Under the pieces are notes generated by a model. That model did not search any database. It saw only the letters and a list, made by a program, of their open reading frames with translations, and had not been told where the DNA came from. From Chitinophaga eiseniae (GTDB lineage Bacteria > Bacteroidota > Bacteroidia > Chitinophagales > Chitinophagaceae): DNA of 64,000 nt. Where the stretch lies: contig NZ_JABAHZ010000002.1 of assembly GCF_012641265.1 (NCBI RefSeq), forward strand, positions 186,001-250,000. The letters run 5' to 3'. Both the position numbers and the translations under genes were made by a program. Each line of letters opens with the position of its first letter. Position 1 is the first letter of the stretch. This document shows, one piece after another, positions 33,395-42,553 of this stretch.

Positions 33395-34177
33395 TTAACT
33401 GACAGGCTGGTGCTTCAGTTTCTCCAGGAAAGCGTGCAAAATTTTGTTGAATTCATCAGGGACTTCCATCATAGGTGCATGTCCACATTTGTCGATTAAC
33501 TGCAGTTCAGAATTAGGTATCAGTTTTTTAAACTCTTCGCCGACCATAGGGGGTGTAACGGTATCATTCATACCCCAAATCAGTAAAGTTGGTTGCTTAA
33601 TATCCTGCAGTTCATCGCCCAGGTTGTGACGGATAGCTGATTTTGCCAGGGTGATGATTTTAATCACTTTCAGGCGGTTATTTACAATTTCGAACATTTC
33701 GTCTACCAGCTCTTTGGTAGCGATTTTCGGATCGTAAAAAGTAAGTTCTGCTTTTTTGCGGATATATTCATAGTCCCCGCGTTTAGGATAGGTTTCGCCC
33801 ATTCCATTTTCGAACAAGCCGGAGCTGCCGGTCAGGATCAGCGATTTCACAGGTGCTTCAGGGTGTTTGAGCAGGTAAACCAATGCTACGTGGCCTCCCA
33901 GTGAATTGCCCAGCAGATGCACATTTTTGTACCCCCTGGCTTCAATAAACTTGTGCACATATTTGGCTAATCCTCCTACCGATGTTTCCAGGATGTTCAA
34001 ATCATACAGGGGTAACATCGGAATCACAACCTTGTTATACTGCCGGAAATATTCGATCATGTGCGAGAAATTGCTCAAAGCACCAAAAAGTCCATGCAAT
34101 AATACCAGCGGCTCTCCCTCTCCTTCTTCTATAAAATTAAACTTACCCTGTGTTTTGATTTCGTAATCCATTGCCAA
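33395..34177 (-). CDS. Alpha/beta hydrolase
   Basis: A 260-residue alpha/beta-hydrolase-fold enzyme without a signal peptide. The oxyanion region is LVLLHGLFGALSNF, the nucleophile S92 is in GNSLGGH, an acid lies in LLIWGMNDTVTPP and the catalytic His in DKCGHAPMMEVPDEF. The family includes esterases, C-C hydrolases and haloperoxidase-like enzymes, so the substrate cannot be named. It follows cvpA by 64 bp in a leftward run with yqeY and gldC. Confidence 0.9.
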   Translation of the reverse strand: MAMDYEIKTQGKFNFIEEGEGEPLVLLHGLFGALSNFSHMIEYFRQYNKVVIPMLPLYDLNILETSVGGLAKYVHKFIEARGYKNVHLLGNSLGGHVALVYLLKHPEAPVKSLILTGSSGLFENGMGETYPKRGDYEYIRKKAELTFYDPKIATKELVDEMFEIVNNRLKVIKIITLAKSAIRHNLGDELQDIKQPTLLIWGMNDTVTPPMVGEEFKKLIPNSELQLIDKCGHAPMMEVPDEFNKILHAFLEKLKHQPVS

Positions 34178-34241
34178 ATCTTGAAAGTCAATTTTACGCT
34201 AAAATAATTCTTTTTATTAATCTAAAAACCCCCGGAACAAG

Positions 34242-34784
34242 TTAACCATGTTGAATATGCTGCGCTGCCTGCTCGAAAAATGTCTGCAGCTGAGAGAACA
34301 TATTCTTAAAAACCGGTAACACCCCTCCGATATGATCTAACACCCACGGGCCGACGTTCTCAATATAAGGATATACTACCGACTGTAGCTTCGTTTCAGG
34401 GCTTAACCAATATACCTGGTTAGCCATCCACAACACTACACTATAAATTATTATAAATATAACGCTATACAATAGTATTCCCCCCAATTTATTCAGCCAA
34501 CCCAGCATCACCATTTCCACCAGCTTCTGCAATATGCCGGCGCCCAACCGGACCAGTAGTATCACCCCCAGGAACAAACCGATGAAGCAAATGACTGGTA
34601 TCCAACGGGAATGCATATCCCAATGCTGCTGTACATACAATGCGGTTACCGCCGATAATTTGAGGGCTGCTGCCAATCCCAGCATCACTGCCACCAACGA
34701 AAACACCGCTACTATTAACCCACGCGTGTAGCCCCGGTAAATGGCAAACACCATGATAATAGCAAAAATAATATCTATAGACAT
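34242..34784 (-). CDS. CvpA-family membrane protein
   Basis: A 180-residue protein with four hydrophobic segments (about 1-20, 23-45, 62-85 and 100-122) and the N-terminal pattern DIIFAIIMVFAIYRGYTRG typical of CvpA. E. coli CvpA was named for colicin V production and supports envelope stress resistance; the biochemical role is unknown. It lies between yqeY and the alpha/beta hydrolase gene. Confidence 0.88.
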   Translation of the reverse strand: MSIDIIFAIIMVFAIYRGYTRGLIVAVFSLVAVMLGLAAALKLSAVTALYVQQHWDMHSRWIPVICFIGLFLGVILLVRLGAGILQKLVEMVMLGWLNKLGGILLYSVIFIIIYSVVLWMANQVYWLSPETKLQSVVYPYIENVGPWVLDHIGGVLPVFKNMFSQLQTFFEQAAQHIQHG

Positions 34785-34879
34785 GTTAGAAATATGGGGT
34801 ATTTACAAATGTTGGAATTTTTTGACGGGAGAAAAACACCCCCCGGCGAAAAATTCCACTATTTATAAATCCGGCCCTA

Positions 34880-35332
34880 CTATTTGCTCAGCAGTTCCTT
34901 TACCAGCGCAGAAATAGCCTTTCCTTCGGCTTTACCGGCCAGTTGTTTGGTAGCAACACCCATTACCTTTCCCATATCAGCCGGGGAACTGGCGCCAGTG
35001 GAGGTAATAATATCAGTGATGGCTGTACGTAATTCGGCCTCACTCATCTGTTTAGGAAGGAAACGCTCAATCACGTCCAGCTCTTCCTGCTCTTTTACAG
35101 CCAGGTCTTCACGGTTCTGGGTACGGAAAATTTCGAGGGAATCCTTTCTTTGCTTGGCCAGCTTCTGTAACAACTTGCTTTCATCAGCTTCTGTCAGCTC
35201 TCCACTGGCTCCTTCTGCGGTTTTAGCCACCAGGATGGCCGCTTTAATAGCACGCAGCGCGCGCAATTCTGCTTCTTTTTTACCCAGCATCGCAGCCTTA
35301 ATGCCTGCGTTGATATCTAATTCTAATGACAT
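34880..35332 (-). CDS. GatB/YqeY domain-containing protein
   Basis: A 150-residue protein matching stand-alone YqeY along its full length: LELDINAGIKAAMLGKKEAEL, LRAIKAAI, and the C-terminal helical domain ending KGKAISALVKELLSK (approximate wording of the tail). The same fold forms the tRNA-binding tail of the GatB amidotransferase subunit. The role of the free form is not established. It lies 18 bp after gldC, surely in one transcript. Confidence 0.92.
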   Translation of the reverse strand: MSLELDINAGIKAAMLGKKEAELRALRAIKAAILVAKTAEGASGELTEADESKLLQKLAKQRKDSLEIFRTQNREDLAVKEQEELDVIERFLPKQMSEAELRTAITDIITSTGASSPADMGKVMGVATKQLAGKAEGKAISALVKELLSK

Positions 35333-35350
35333 ATGGTTAGGTTTAATGGA

Positions 35351-35698
35351 TTATTTTCCTTCAGCAGCCTGCTTTTCCTGGAATTTCTTAAAGAAATCCT
35401 TTGCAAAAGCACGCATTTCGTCGGCCTGATCTTTATAAGGCGTAGCCCTTGCATAGGTATCTGCCATGGTCATCATTGTCTGAAAGAAGAAATCAGCCAT
35501 TTCATCTACCATCATATCTTTCGTCCACAAATCTATACGCAGGGCAGCTCTTTCTGCCGGGTCCCAGAAGGATACAATCATCCCCTTAGCCGTCATTAAT
35601 CGCTCATCCTTATTGTCGGTAGCACTCCAGGCTATTGACTCTGGCACCTTCTGATCGTCCAGACCTACCTGGATCTTTATAGTAGATATTGTACTCAT
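35351..35698 (-). CDS. gldC: Gliding motility protein GldC
   Basis: A 115-residue protein matching GldC of gliding Bacteroidota: IKIQVGLDDQKVPESIAWSA, LRIDLWTKDMMVDEMADFF and TMADTYARAT. GldC assists type IX secretion and gliding and is not essential in all species; it is cytoplasmic or periplasm-peripheral with no signal peptide seen here. A frame three codons longer begins with TTG; the ATG at 35696-35698 is preferred. A -7 box lies just upstream. The rest of the gld set is not in this window. Confidence 0.9.
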   Translation of the reverse strand: MSTISTIKIQVGLDDQKVPESIAWSATDNKDERLMTAKGMIVSFWDPAERAALRIDLWTKDMMVDEMADFFFQTMMTMADTYARATPYKDQADEMRAFAKDFFKKFQEKQAAEGK

Positions 35699-35715
35699 GT
35701 TTATCAATTAAAGCG

Positions 35716-35723
35716 CAAAAATA
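35716..35723 (-). promoter_or_regulatory. -7 box of the gldC-yqeY unit
   Basis: The minus strand reads TATTTTTG (TAnnTTTG). Start near 35709 gives a leader of roughly ten nucleotides before the gldC ATG. Confidence 0.5.
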
Positions 35724-35750
35724 GCCATCCTTCCTGATTTTGAGAAACTC

Positions 35751-36866
35751 CTATCTCGTCAGGCAACTCCACCACTGTAAAGCCGCCTGCTCCCAGCTGG
35801 TAGAAAGCCTCACTGGCGGTGTTTTTGAGAGCAACCGGCTCCTTAGCTGCTCATCTTTGTACAGGAGGCTCATTTTTTCCGACAAATCGTCCAGGCTGGC
35901 CGGATCGGCATACAATACCGTATCTCCACCCGCTTCCCGGGCCGCCGCACTATCCAGGGCAATCACAGGCACCTCGCAGCGCTGCGCCGCATAAATGGGC
36001 AAAGCCAGCCCCTCGAACCTCGACGGATATACGAGCGCATAAGCCGCCCCTGTTAGCCGGGCCAACGTAGCCTCTTCGGCTGCTTCTATACAAACCACGT
36101 CCTGGCGGAACTTATAGCTTTGCAGGGAATCGGCAATATCTGCACCTGCCGGTGTAATACTCCCAGCCAGTACCAATTTTATATTACTCCGCTGCCGCTT
36201 CTTCAAAGCGGAAAATGCTTTCAGCACCGGCATTATATTATTTCGGGGATGCATGCTCCCTGTTACCAGGAAATACTCTGCCCCTCCGGCAAATTCTTTT
36301 TTTACCGCCTCCCGCTGCTCCCATTCCAGCGGCCGGTAGGCATCACTGAGGCCTATATCCAGGGACACCAATCTATCCGTCACGCCGGGGGCATATCCCG
36401 CTACTTCTTCTTTCGTGGTAGCCGATACCACTCCAATACACCTCGCTTTGGCGAGGTATTGACGCATATTGTTTTTAAGCGACCGCTGCTGTACTGCCGG
36501 CTGTAACCCCGCTTCTTTCAGAAACGACAAATCTCTGACCAGCAAGCCGGCAGGGATTTTACTACGTAGCGGCACCGTTCCGTCCAATCCCAGGTAAAAA
36601 TCCGGCCGGGAAGATTTCATAGCCTTCACCAGCTGCCATTCCAGCCACCAGTAATAATGCCAGGACTTATTGCCTTTGCGGGGCAATATCGCCGCGGTTG
36701 CATTGGCCGGTAGTGATAACCCTTGCGCCATCTCCCCATCAAAATAGAAGGTGAATTGATGCCCCGGCTGTTGCCGGCACATCGCCAGTATAATATCAGT
36801 AGCCACTCTCCCGGTATCGGCAGGCATGTCCTGTCTTAAACAAGCGGCATTAACGGCAATTTGCAT
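35751..36866 (-). CDS. Glycosyltransferase family 4-like protein
   Basis: A 371-residue GT-B glycosyltransferase. The N-terminal domain (MQIAVNAACLRQDMPADTGR) is followed by a C-terminal nucleotide-sugar domain with EYFLVTGSMHPRNNIMPVLK and YPSRFEGLALPIYAAQRCEV. In GT4 enzymes the last segment has an E-x7-E pair; here the second Glu position is Ala (LPIYAAQ). Activity may therefore be altered or rely on the first Glu. There is no membrane helix, and the acceptor is unknown. The longer frame to 36905 adds 13 residues from a non-ATG start; ATG at 36864-36866 is chosen. Confidence 0.85.
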   Translation of the reverse strand: MQIAVNAACLRQDMPADTGRVATDIILAMCRQQPGHQFTFYFDGEMAQGLSLPANATAAILPRKGNKSWHYYWWLEWQLVKAMKSSRPDFYLGLDGTVPLRSKIPAGLLVRDLSFLKEAGLQPAVQQRSLKNNMRQYLAKARCIGVVSATTKEEVAGYAPGVTDRLVSLDIGLSDAYRPLEWEQREAVKKEFAGGAEYFLVTGSMHPRNNIMPVLKAFSALKKRQRSNIKLVLAGSITPAGADIADSLQSYKFRQDVVCIEAAEEATLARLTGAAYALVYPSRFEGLALPIYAAQRCEVPVIALDSAAAREAGGDTVLYADPASLDDLSEKMSLLYKDEQLRSRLLSKTPPVRLSTSWEQAALQWWSCLTR

Positions 36867-36892
36867 AAACGAATCCTTTGTCTGCGAGCATG

Positions 36893-36900
36893 CAAACCTA
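36893..36900 (-). promoter_or_regulatory. -7 box of the glycosyltransferase gene
   Basis: The minus strand reads TAGGTTTG, with start predicted near 36886, about 20 nt before the ATG. It supports the shorter start of the gene. Confidence 0.5.
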
Positions 36901-36940
36901 CACAATTTTAGATTCGGGAAGCAGGATTTCGGGATTCCCG

Positions 36941-37372
36941 CTATTGATCCGACTTATTTGTAATATAAAATACCTGGTGGGTGGTTACATTGGCCGTATT
37001 GCCCAGGGAAGACAACCACACCGTTACCTCGTAAGTCTTCAACGGCTTCAGATGACGCAGGTTGATGGTAAACTGCGGTGTTTTAGTGTCCGGCACAGGA
37101 TCCTGGGCTAAAGGAATAGCACCTGTTTCCGTAGCCACGCTCAACATCACCTTTACGCCGGCATCCGGCATTTTGGAGGTAACATTTACTTTCAGGGCGT
37201 AACTGCTGTCCATTGCCATATTATACTTGCCCAGCTGTATGTCGGGGAGGGCAAACGCCAAGGTTTCCTCCTGTACATTGGGAGCGGGATTATCGCTCTT
37301 TTTCTTTTTACAGGAGACGAAAGTCAGCGCAACAAAAGCTAATAAGACAGGGAAACAGTTTTTCAATAGCAT
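36941..37372 (-). CDS. Lipoprotein of unknown function
   Basis: A 143-residue lipoprotein. The lipobox is FVSC (Cys21) after a hydrophobic stretch, followed by KKKKSDNPAPN, a charged linker usual for Bacteroidota lipoproteins. The rest (about 40-140) alternates strands and turns, and TINLRHLKPLKTYEVTVWLS resembles the end of a fibronectin-III-like fold. I do not recognise a named family. It lies between the ABC permease and the glycosyltransferase. Confidence 0.8.
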   Translation of the reverse strand: MLLKNCFPVLLAFVALTFVSCKKKKSDNPAPNVQEETLAFALPDIQLGKYNMAMDSSYALKVNVTSKMPDAGVKVMLSVATETGAIPLAQDPVPDTKTPQFTINLRHLKPLKTYEVTVWLSSLGNTANVTTHQVFYITNKSDQ

Positions 37373-37431
37373 ATTTCAAGTATGTATAGTGTACATAGGA
37401 GCAATGAAATTAGCTTTTTTTCACATGCAAA

Positions 37432-38550
37432 TCAAATTTTACTTCGTACATCCATGGCATCGCGTAAACCATTTCCCAACAGGTTGAAAGCCAATACCAG
37501 TAACATAATAGCGATACCTGGCGCCAGGGCCAGCAAGGGATTATGTGTAATGATAAAGTTATAGTTCTCCTTGATCATCAATCCCCAGGAAGGTTGTGGG
37601 GGCTGTACACCCACGCCCAGGAAGCTAAGTCCCGCCTCTACCACGATAGCCGTGGCAAAGTTGCCCGCAGCTACCACCATCACTGGCCCCAGGATATTGG
37701 GCAATATGTGTTTTACAATAATCCGGACATGGTCATATCCCAGCGCCCTTGCGGCTTCTACATACTCCAGCTCCCGGATAGCCAGCACCTGCCCACGGAT
37801 AATGCGGGCCACGCCCACCCACATCGTTAGCCCCACTGCAATAAATACCTGCCAGAAACCCTTGCCCAACGCCAGGGTAAGCGCAAATACCAGCAGCAAC
37901 GTAGGCATCGACCATACTACATTTACCAGCCACATCACCACATCATCGGTACGGCCCTTGAAATAACCGGCTACAGCACCCAATAACACGCCTATACTGA
38001 GAGAAATAACCACGGCAATACATCCTACCCCCAGGCTCACCCGGGTACCCACCAGCAACCGGCTTAAAATATCCCGGCCAAACTTGTCCGTACCCAACCA
38101 ATAAGTAGCAGTAAAAATCCGTGTCTTCCGGACTTCCTGTTGCAATTCCGCCAACGACGCCGTAGCAACAGGCTTGCCGTATAGTACAGCAGTAAGCGGA
38201 TATACCTCTTCCCTGCCGGTAGATTCATCTACGTAACGTTGTATAACAATCCCGCTGTCTTTAAACTGCCAGGAACGCAGTGGTATCCAGGTCATGTCCG
38301 GTTCCTGCCCATGCAAGAGCCGCTCCCATAAAGATACTGCAGTCACCGGCCGTTCTTTCTTCACAGCCAGCATGGTAATCCGGAATCCCGGGTGTTGCCC
38401 CTCTATTTCCAGGATCATCCTATTGGCATCCGGCGTATTATCCGGCGCCAGCGCATAAGCGAGCACGCTAATGAGCACCGACAGGGCAATTACCAGCAAA
38501 CCGGCTACTGCACCCTTATTGCGGTATAATCGTTTCCAGGAAGATTGCAT
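37432..38550 (-). CDS. Peptide-type ABC transporter permease (DppC/OppC family)
   Basis: A 372-residue inner-membrane permease. One N-terminal helix (about 13-34) is followed by a large periplasmic loop, then TYWLGTDKFGRDILSRLLVGTR and five core helices. The EAA loop EYVEAARALGYDHVRIIVKH contacts the ATPase. E. coli DppC and OppC have about 300 residues; the extra length is an insertion of roughly 70 residues in the first periplasmic loop. No partner permease, ATPase or binding protein lies nearby, so the rest of the transporter must be encoded elsewhere. The substrate is unknown. Confidence 0.88.
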   Translation of the reverse strand: MQSSWKRLYRNKGAVAGLLVIALSVLISVLAYALAPDNTPDANRMILEIEGQHPGFRITMLAVKKERPVTAVSLWERLLHGQEPDMTWIPLRSWQFKDSGIVIQRYVDESTGREEVYPLTAVLYGKPVATASLAELQQEVRKTRIFTATYWLGTDKFGRDILSRLLVGTRVSLGVGCIAVVISLSIGVLLGAVAGYFKGRTDDVVMWLVNVVWSMPTLLLVFALTLALGKGFWQVFIAVGLTMWVGVARIIRGQVLAIRELEYVEAARALGYDHVRIIVKHILPNILGPVMVVAAGNFATAIVVEAGLSFLGVGVQPPQPSWGLMIKENYNFIITHNPLLALAPGIAIMLLVLAFNLLGNGLRDAMDVRSKI

Positions 38551-38571
38551 ACTTGATAAAAGAAAATGTAT

Positions 38572-39714
38572 TTAGTTGACCGTGCGGCCTTTCCACTGAT
38601 AGCTGCCAAACTTACCCAGCCAGCCGGCAACAACAATATAAGGAATATGAAACACCTGGCCGGGAATAAACCATAGCAACAATTCCGTTTTGTTGAAAAA
38701 CTTTGCCACGGGTAACAGGAAATATAGCTCCAGCGTTATTTTAAACAATAACACAATCAGGAACCAGGGCCACCATACCGGTAAAAATAAGACCATCACC
38801 CCCATCATCAGCAGCCCCAGGTTAAACAGGTATACCAGCAGCAATACCCAGGTAAGTCGTTTGTCTTCATATTTATCGGCCTTGGACGACCAGCGGATAC
38901 GTTGATTCATAAAGTCTTTCAGCGTATCTACGGCGAGGGTACGCACAATGGCATCTTCACTTTTCAGGTATCTTACGCTATCCGGATAGGCGCTGTATAT
39001 CTTGTACATCAGCAACATATCATCGCCGGAGGCAATGTTGTCGATCCCGGCGAAGCCGCCCACTTCATGAAACGCTTTCTTCTCGTAGGCCAGGTTAGCG
39101 CCGTTGCACATAGTGCCCGAGGCCAGTTGCGCGGCTGCCCCGGTAATGCCCTGCATAGTCATAAAATCGAGCGATTGCAGGCGCTTAAAGAAATTATGCT
39201 CTTTGTAGAAACTGACCGGTGCGGCTATAAATTTGGGGAGATGATGTTCGTAGAATTGCACCATGGTGTCAATCCAACGCGGTCCCATCACACAATCGGC
39301 GTCTGTGGTAACGATAAGATCTCCGCTGGCTTTGGAGATGGCGATTTCAATAGCTTTCTTCTTGTAGGAATTCAATCGTTGTTCTTCATCCAGGTACTGT
39401 CTCAGTTCCAACAGGTGAATATTTTCTGCCGGAAAGTCGCGGATAATATCGGCAGTATTGTCTGTAGAAAAATCATCGATGATGATCACCTCCAGCAAAG
39501 CGGCTGGATAGGTTTGGCGCCGGAGCGCTTCCAGTAAAGCCGGTAGGTTATCCGCTTCATTCCGGGCGGGAATAATGACCGTTACGGCGGTATGGCCGGC
39601 AGTTTGCGCTACAGTGGAAAACTTTTTCAACCGTTTCCAACCCAGGCTATACCACAGCATTAGTATACCATAGCCAATCGACAGCACAATCAATATAATT
39701 ACAAAAAACTGCAT
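38572..39714 (-). CDS. Family 2 glycosyltransferase, membrane-bound
   Basis: A 380-residue processive-type GT2 enzyme. An N-terminal helix (about 3-22) is followed by the GT-A domain: VIIPARNEADNLPALLEALR, the metal-binding DADC (TTDADCVMG) and QRIRWSSK, the Q-x-x-R-W motif. Three C-terminal membrane segments (about 290-360) complete the protein. Such enzymes add sugars to lipid carriers or extend surface glycans. It begins 5 bp after the alpha/beta hydrolase stop, so the two are probably cotranscribed. Confidence 0.9.
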   Translation of the reverse strand: MQFFVIILIVLSIGYGILMLWYSLGWKRLKKFSTVAQTAGHTAVTVIIPARNEADNLPALLEALRRQTYPAALLEVIIIDDFSTDNTADIIRDFPAENIHLLELRQYLDEEQRLNSYKKKAIEIAISKASGDLIVTTDADCVMGPRWIDTMVQFYEHHLPKFIAAPVSFYKEHNFFKRLQSLDFMTMQGITGAAAQLASGTMCNGANLAYEKKAFHEVGGFAGIDNIASGDDMLLMYKIYSAYPDSVRYLKSEDAIVRTLAVDTLKDFMNQRIRWSSKADKYEDKRLTWVLLLVYLFNLGLLMMGVMVLFLPVWWPWFLIVLLFKITLELYFLLPVAKFFNKTELLLWFIPGQVFHIPYIVVAGWLGKFGSYQWKGRTVN

Positions 39715-39719
39715 CCAGG

Positions 39720-40520
39720 TTAAAGATTTTCATTGATGATAAGACCCAACTGCGCGGATATCAGCTGATGCCCTTTGTCTAATACCAATATTTTAGAGGG
39801 AAATGAACCGTCCGCAAAGCGGGTACCCAATACAGGAGGAATAACGCGATCGTATTTTCCGAAGACCAACAGCGTTAAAACGTTATATTGAGACAATAAT
39901 TGTTTACACTTCTTTTTGTCCGGCATCATATGCCGTAAGTTGGTCCATACATTGTACACCAATGCTCTTTTCGATTGCTCATTCATCCTGTGCAGTGCAA
40001 ACTTATATACACTCTGATTCAGCAAACCCAGTTTACGCCAGGTATGCAGCAGCGTAAAGAATAAACGGGGATGGTAGGTATTATATTTGAATACCCGGTT
40101 GCCTACACTGGTTTGTGTAACAAACATATGCCAGGGATTATTCCGCAAACCGTCTGCAGCAGCCAGTACCAAGTAATCCATTTTAGGCGCCAGCCTTTCT
40201 ACCAGGCAAAGTGATAGCCGGCCCCCCATGCTGTATCCCATCAGGGAAAACCTGTCTTTCCCCTGTTGTTGCAATACCATGAGCACAATGGTTGCCAGGT
40301 CCTCCTTTTCAAAAGCTCTTTCTTCGCACCACTCCGTACTGCCGTGCAGTGGCATGTCCAGTGCTACGATAGTAAAACGCTGTCCCAGCGTAGCTGTGAG
40401 CGGCTGAAAATGTGCGGCGCTTTCCCCAAAGCCATGCAAGCAAATCAATAGTGCTTCCCCCGTACCTTCACAGGTACCGTGAAACCGGCTTTTCAAATAT
40501 GAGAGATAAAAATCAGACAT
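39720..40520 (-). CDS. Alpha/beta hydrolase
   Basis: A 266-residue alpha/beta-hydrolase enzyme: LLICLHGFGESAAHFQPL (oxyanion region), the nucleophile Ser in LMGYSMGGRLSLCL, and VFGKYDRVIPP preceding the acid. The His region is KILVLDKGHQLIS. Sequence style resembles menaquinone-pathway MenH or general esterases, but the substrate cannot be stated. The frame to 40553 starts with TTG; the ATG at 40518-40520 is preferred. It is divergent from the acyl-CoA dehydrogenase gene across a region with two palindromes. Confidence 0.87.
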   Translation of the reverse strand: MSDFYLSYLKSRFHGTCEGTGEALLICLHGFGESAAHFQPLTATLGQRFTIVALDMPLHGSTEWCEERAFEKEDLATIVLMVLQQQGKDRFSLMGYSMGGRLSLCLVERLAPKMDYLVLAAADGLRNNPWHMFVTQTSVGNRVFKYNTYHPRLFFTLLHTWRKLGLLNQSVYKFALHRMNEQSKRALVYNVWTNLRHMMPDKKKCKQLLSQYNVLTLLVFGKYDRVIPPVLGTRFADGSFPSKILVLDKGHQLISAQLGLIINENL

Positions 40521-40588
40521 AAAAGGGGGACAATGATAGTGAATAAAGCGCAAAGAAGAAAGTTAGCCACTGATTGACTTTCTACCCA

Positions 40589-40612
40589 GTTTATTTTTTG
40601 TTAAAAATAAAC
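40589..40612. promoter_or_regulatory. AT-rich palindrome in divergent promoter
   Basis: GTTTATTTTT (40589-40598) and AAAAATAAAC (40603-40612) are perfect arms around TGTT. The genes on both sides point away from it, so a terminator is not expected and an operator is more likely. Confidence 0.5.
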
Positions 40613-40672
40613 CAATGCCCGTTTCAGTAGGTGAATTGATTTAAATTCAGTGAAAAATCAGTAGCATCAGCA

Positions 40673-40686
40673 TGTTTAGCTAAACA
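40673..40686. promoter_or_regulatory. 14-bp palindrome upstream of acyl-CoA dehydrogenase
   Basis: TGTTTAGCTAAACA is a perfect palindrome 65 bp before the dehydrogenase start, a typical place for a TetR- or FadR-like operator. The regulator is not visible in the window. Confidence 0.5.
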
Positions 40687-40751
40687 GGATCAAACCCACG
40701 CAGCTTTATGCTTTTTTCAGTAAATTACAGAACTACCAAAAATTCAGTAAC

Positions 40752-42545
40752 ATGGACGCAACAGTTGAAAATAAGACTGCGCTGAAAGGCGCAGAATTCC
40801 TGGTAAAGGAAAGCGCTCCGGAGGATGTTTTCACCCCGGAAGACTTTTCAGAAGAACAGCTGATGATCAAAGACATGGCAGACCAGTTCATCAGCAAGGA
40901 GGTAACCCCGATTGTAGAACGCCTGGATAAACAGGAAGAAGGTTTAATGCAATCGCTGCTGGAAAAAGCGGGGGAGCAAGGCTTGCTGGGAGCTTCCTTC
41001 CCGGAAGAATATGGCGGACTGGGTAAAGATTTTGTAACCGCTACGATTATCAACGAAGGACTGGGCGCCGGGCACTCTTTTTCTGTTGCCATGGCTGCGC
41101 ATACGGGTATTGGCTCCTTACCGATCCTCTATTTTGGTACCAACGAACAAAAAGAAAAATATATTCCCAAACTGGCTACCGGTGAAATGAAAGGCGCTTA
41201 TGCCCTTACGGAGCCTGATTCCGGTTCTGATGCCCTTGGTGCTAAAACCACTGCCAAGCTCACTGAAGACGGGAAATACTATGTGCTGAATGGGCAGAAA
41301 AGCTGGATCACCAACTCTGGCTTCGCCGACGTGTTTACCGTATTTGCCAAAATTGACGGCGACAAATTCACGGCATTTATTGTTGAAAAAGGCACGCCCG
41401 GATTTACCCTGGGTGCCGAAGAACATAAAATGGGGATCAAGGGTTCTTCTACCCGGCAGATCTATTTCCAGGATGCCAAAGTACCCGCAGAAAATGTGCT
41501 GGGCGTAATCGGTAAAGGTCACCTGATTGCCTTCAACATCCTCAACATCGGCCGCCTCAAACTCTGCGCCGCTGCACTGGGCGCCTCCAAAAAATGTATT
41601 AATACCTCTGTACAATACGCCAATACCCGCACCCAGTTTAAACAACCGATCGCCAACTTCGGCGCTATCAAGCATAAACTAGCGGAAATGGCTATACGTA
41701 CCTGGACATCCGAGTCAGCCCTGTTCCGTACCGCTCAACTGATAGATGAGAAAGAAAAAGAACTGCTGGCTGCCGGCCAACCCTTTAACGAAGCGCTGCT
41801 GGGCGCCGCTGAAGAATACGCAGTAGAATGCGCTATTCTTAAGGTAAACGGCTCCGAAGTGCTGGACTTTGTAGTGGATGAAGGCGTGCAGATTCACGGT
41901 GGCAACGGCTTCAGCGATGAATATATCATCTCAAAAGCTTACCGCGATTCCCGCATCAACCGCATCTTTGAAGGTACCAACGAAATTAACCGGCTGCTTA
42001 CGCTCGACATGACCCTGAAACGCGCCATGAAGGGTAAGCTGGACCTGATGACACCTGCCATGAATGTGATGAAGGAACTGATGAGTATTCCTGACTTTGG
42101 CAGCGACGATGAAACAGCCTTCAGCAAGGAAAAGAAGATGATCGCCAATTTCAAGAAAGCCATCCTCATGGCTGCCGGCGCTGCTGCGCAGAAACTGATG
42201 ATGAAGCTGGAAAGTGAACAGGAAATCCTCATGGATATTGCCGATATGGCCATCGAAACTTTTGTAGCCGAAAGTGCATTGCTCCGCTTAATCAAACTTA
42301 CCGCCAGCAAAGGCGAAGCCGCCGCTTCTTTCCAGGCCGACATTGTACGTACCTTCATTTATGATGCGGCCGACCGCATCAACAAATCCGGTAAGGATGC
42401 TATCAACGCCTTCGCTGAAGGCGACGAACAACGTATGATGCTGTTAGGCCTCAAACGCTTTACCAAAGCAGAACCATTTAACGCAAAAGATGCCCGCAGA
42501 AGAATTGCGGATAAACTGATTGCAGACAATAAATATAGCTTCTAA
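40752..42545 (+). CDS. Acyl-CoA dehydrogenase
   Basis: A 597-residue FAD enzyme that introduces the alpha-beta double bond into acyl-CoA, the first step of beta-oxidation. Signature blocks are GAYALTEPDSGSDALGAKTT, KSWITNSGFADVFTVFAK and the catalytic-Glu region NRIFEGTNEINR. Beyond the usual 380-residue core an extra C-terminal helical domain of about 170 residues is present, as in very-long-chain (VLCAD-like) enzymes, so a long-chain substrate is likely. It is a single gene with palindromes in its promoter and a strong terminator after it. Confidence 0.94.
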   Translation: MDATVENKTALKGAEFLVKESAPEDVFTPEDFSEEQLMIKDMADQFISKEVTPIVERLDKQEEGLMQSLLEKAGEQGLLGASFPEEYGGLGKDFVTATIINEGLGAGHSFSVAMAAHTGIGSLPILYFGTNEQKEKYIPKLATGEMKGAYALTEPDSGSDALGAKTTAKLTEDGKYYVLNGQKSWITNSGFADVFTVFAKIDGDKFTAFIVEKGTPGFTLGAEEHKMGIKGSSTRQIYFQDAKVPAENVLGVIGKGHLIAFNILNIGRLKLCAAALGASKKCINTSVQYANTRTQFKQPIANFGAIKHKLAEMAIRTWTSESALFRTAQLIDEKEKELLAAGQPFNEALLGAAEEYAVECAILKVNGSEVLDFVVDEGVQIHGGNGFSDEYIISKAYRDSRINRIFEGTNEINRLLTLDMTLKRAMKGKLDLMTPAMNVMKELMSIPDFGSDDETAFSKEKKMIANFKKAILMAAGAAAQKLMMKLESEQEILMDIADMAIETFVAESALLRLIKLTASKGEAAASFQADIVRTFIYDAADRINKSGKDAINAFAEGDEQRMMLLGLKRFTKAEPFNAKDARRRIADKLIADNKYSF

Positions 42546-42553
42546 TATCATAC

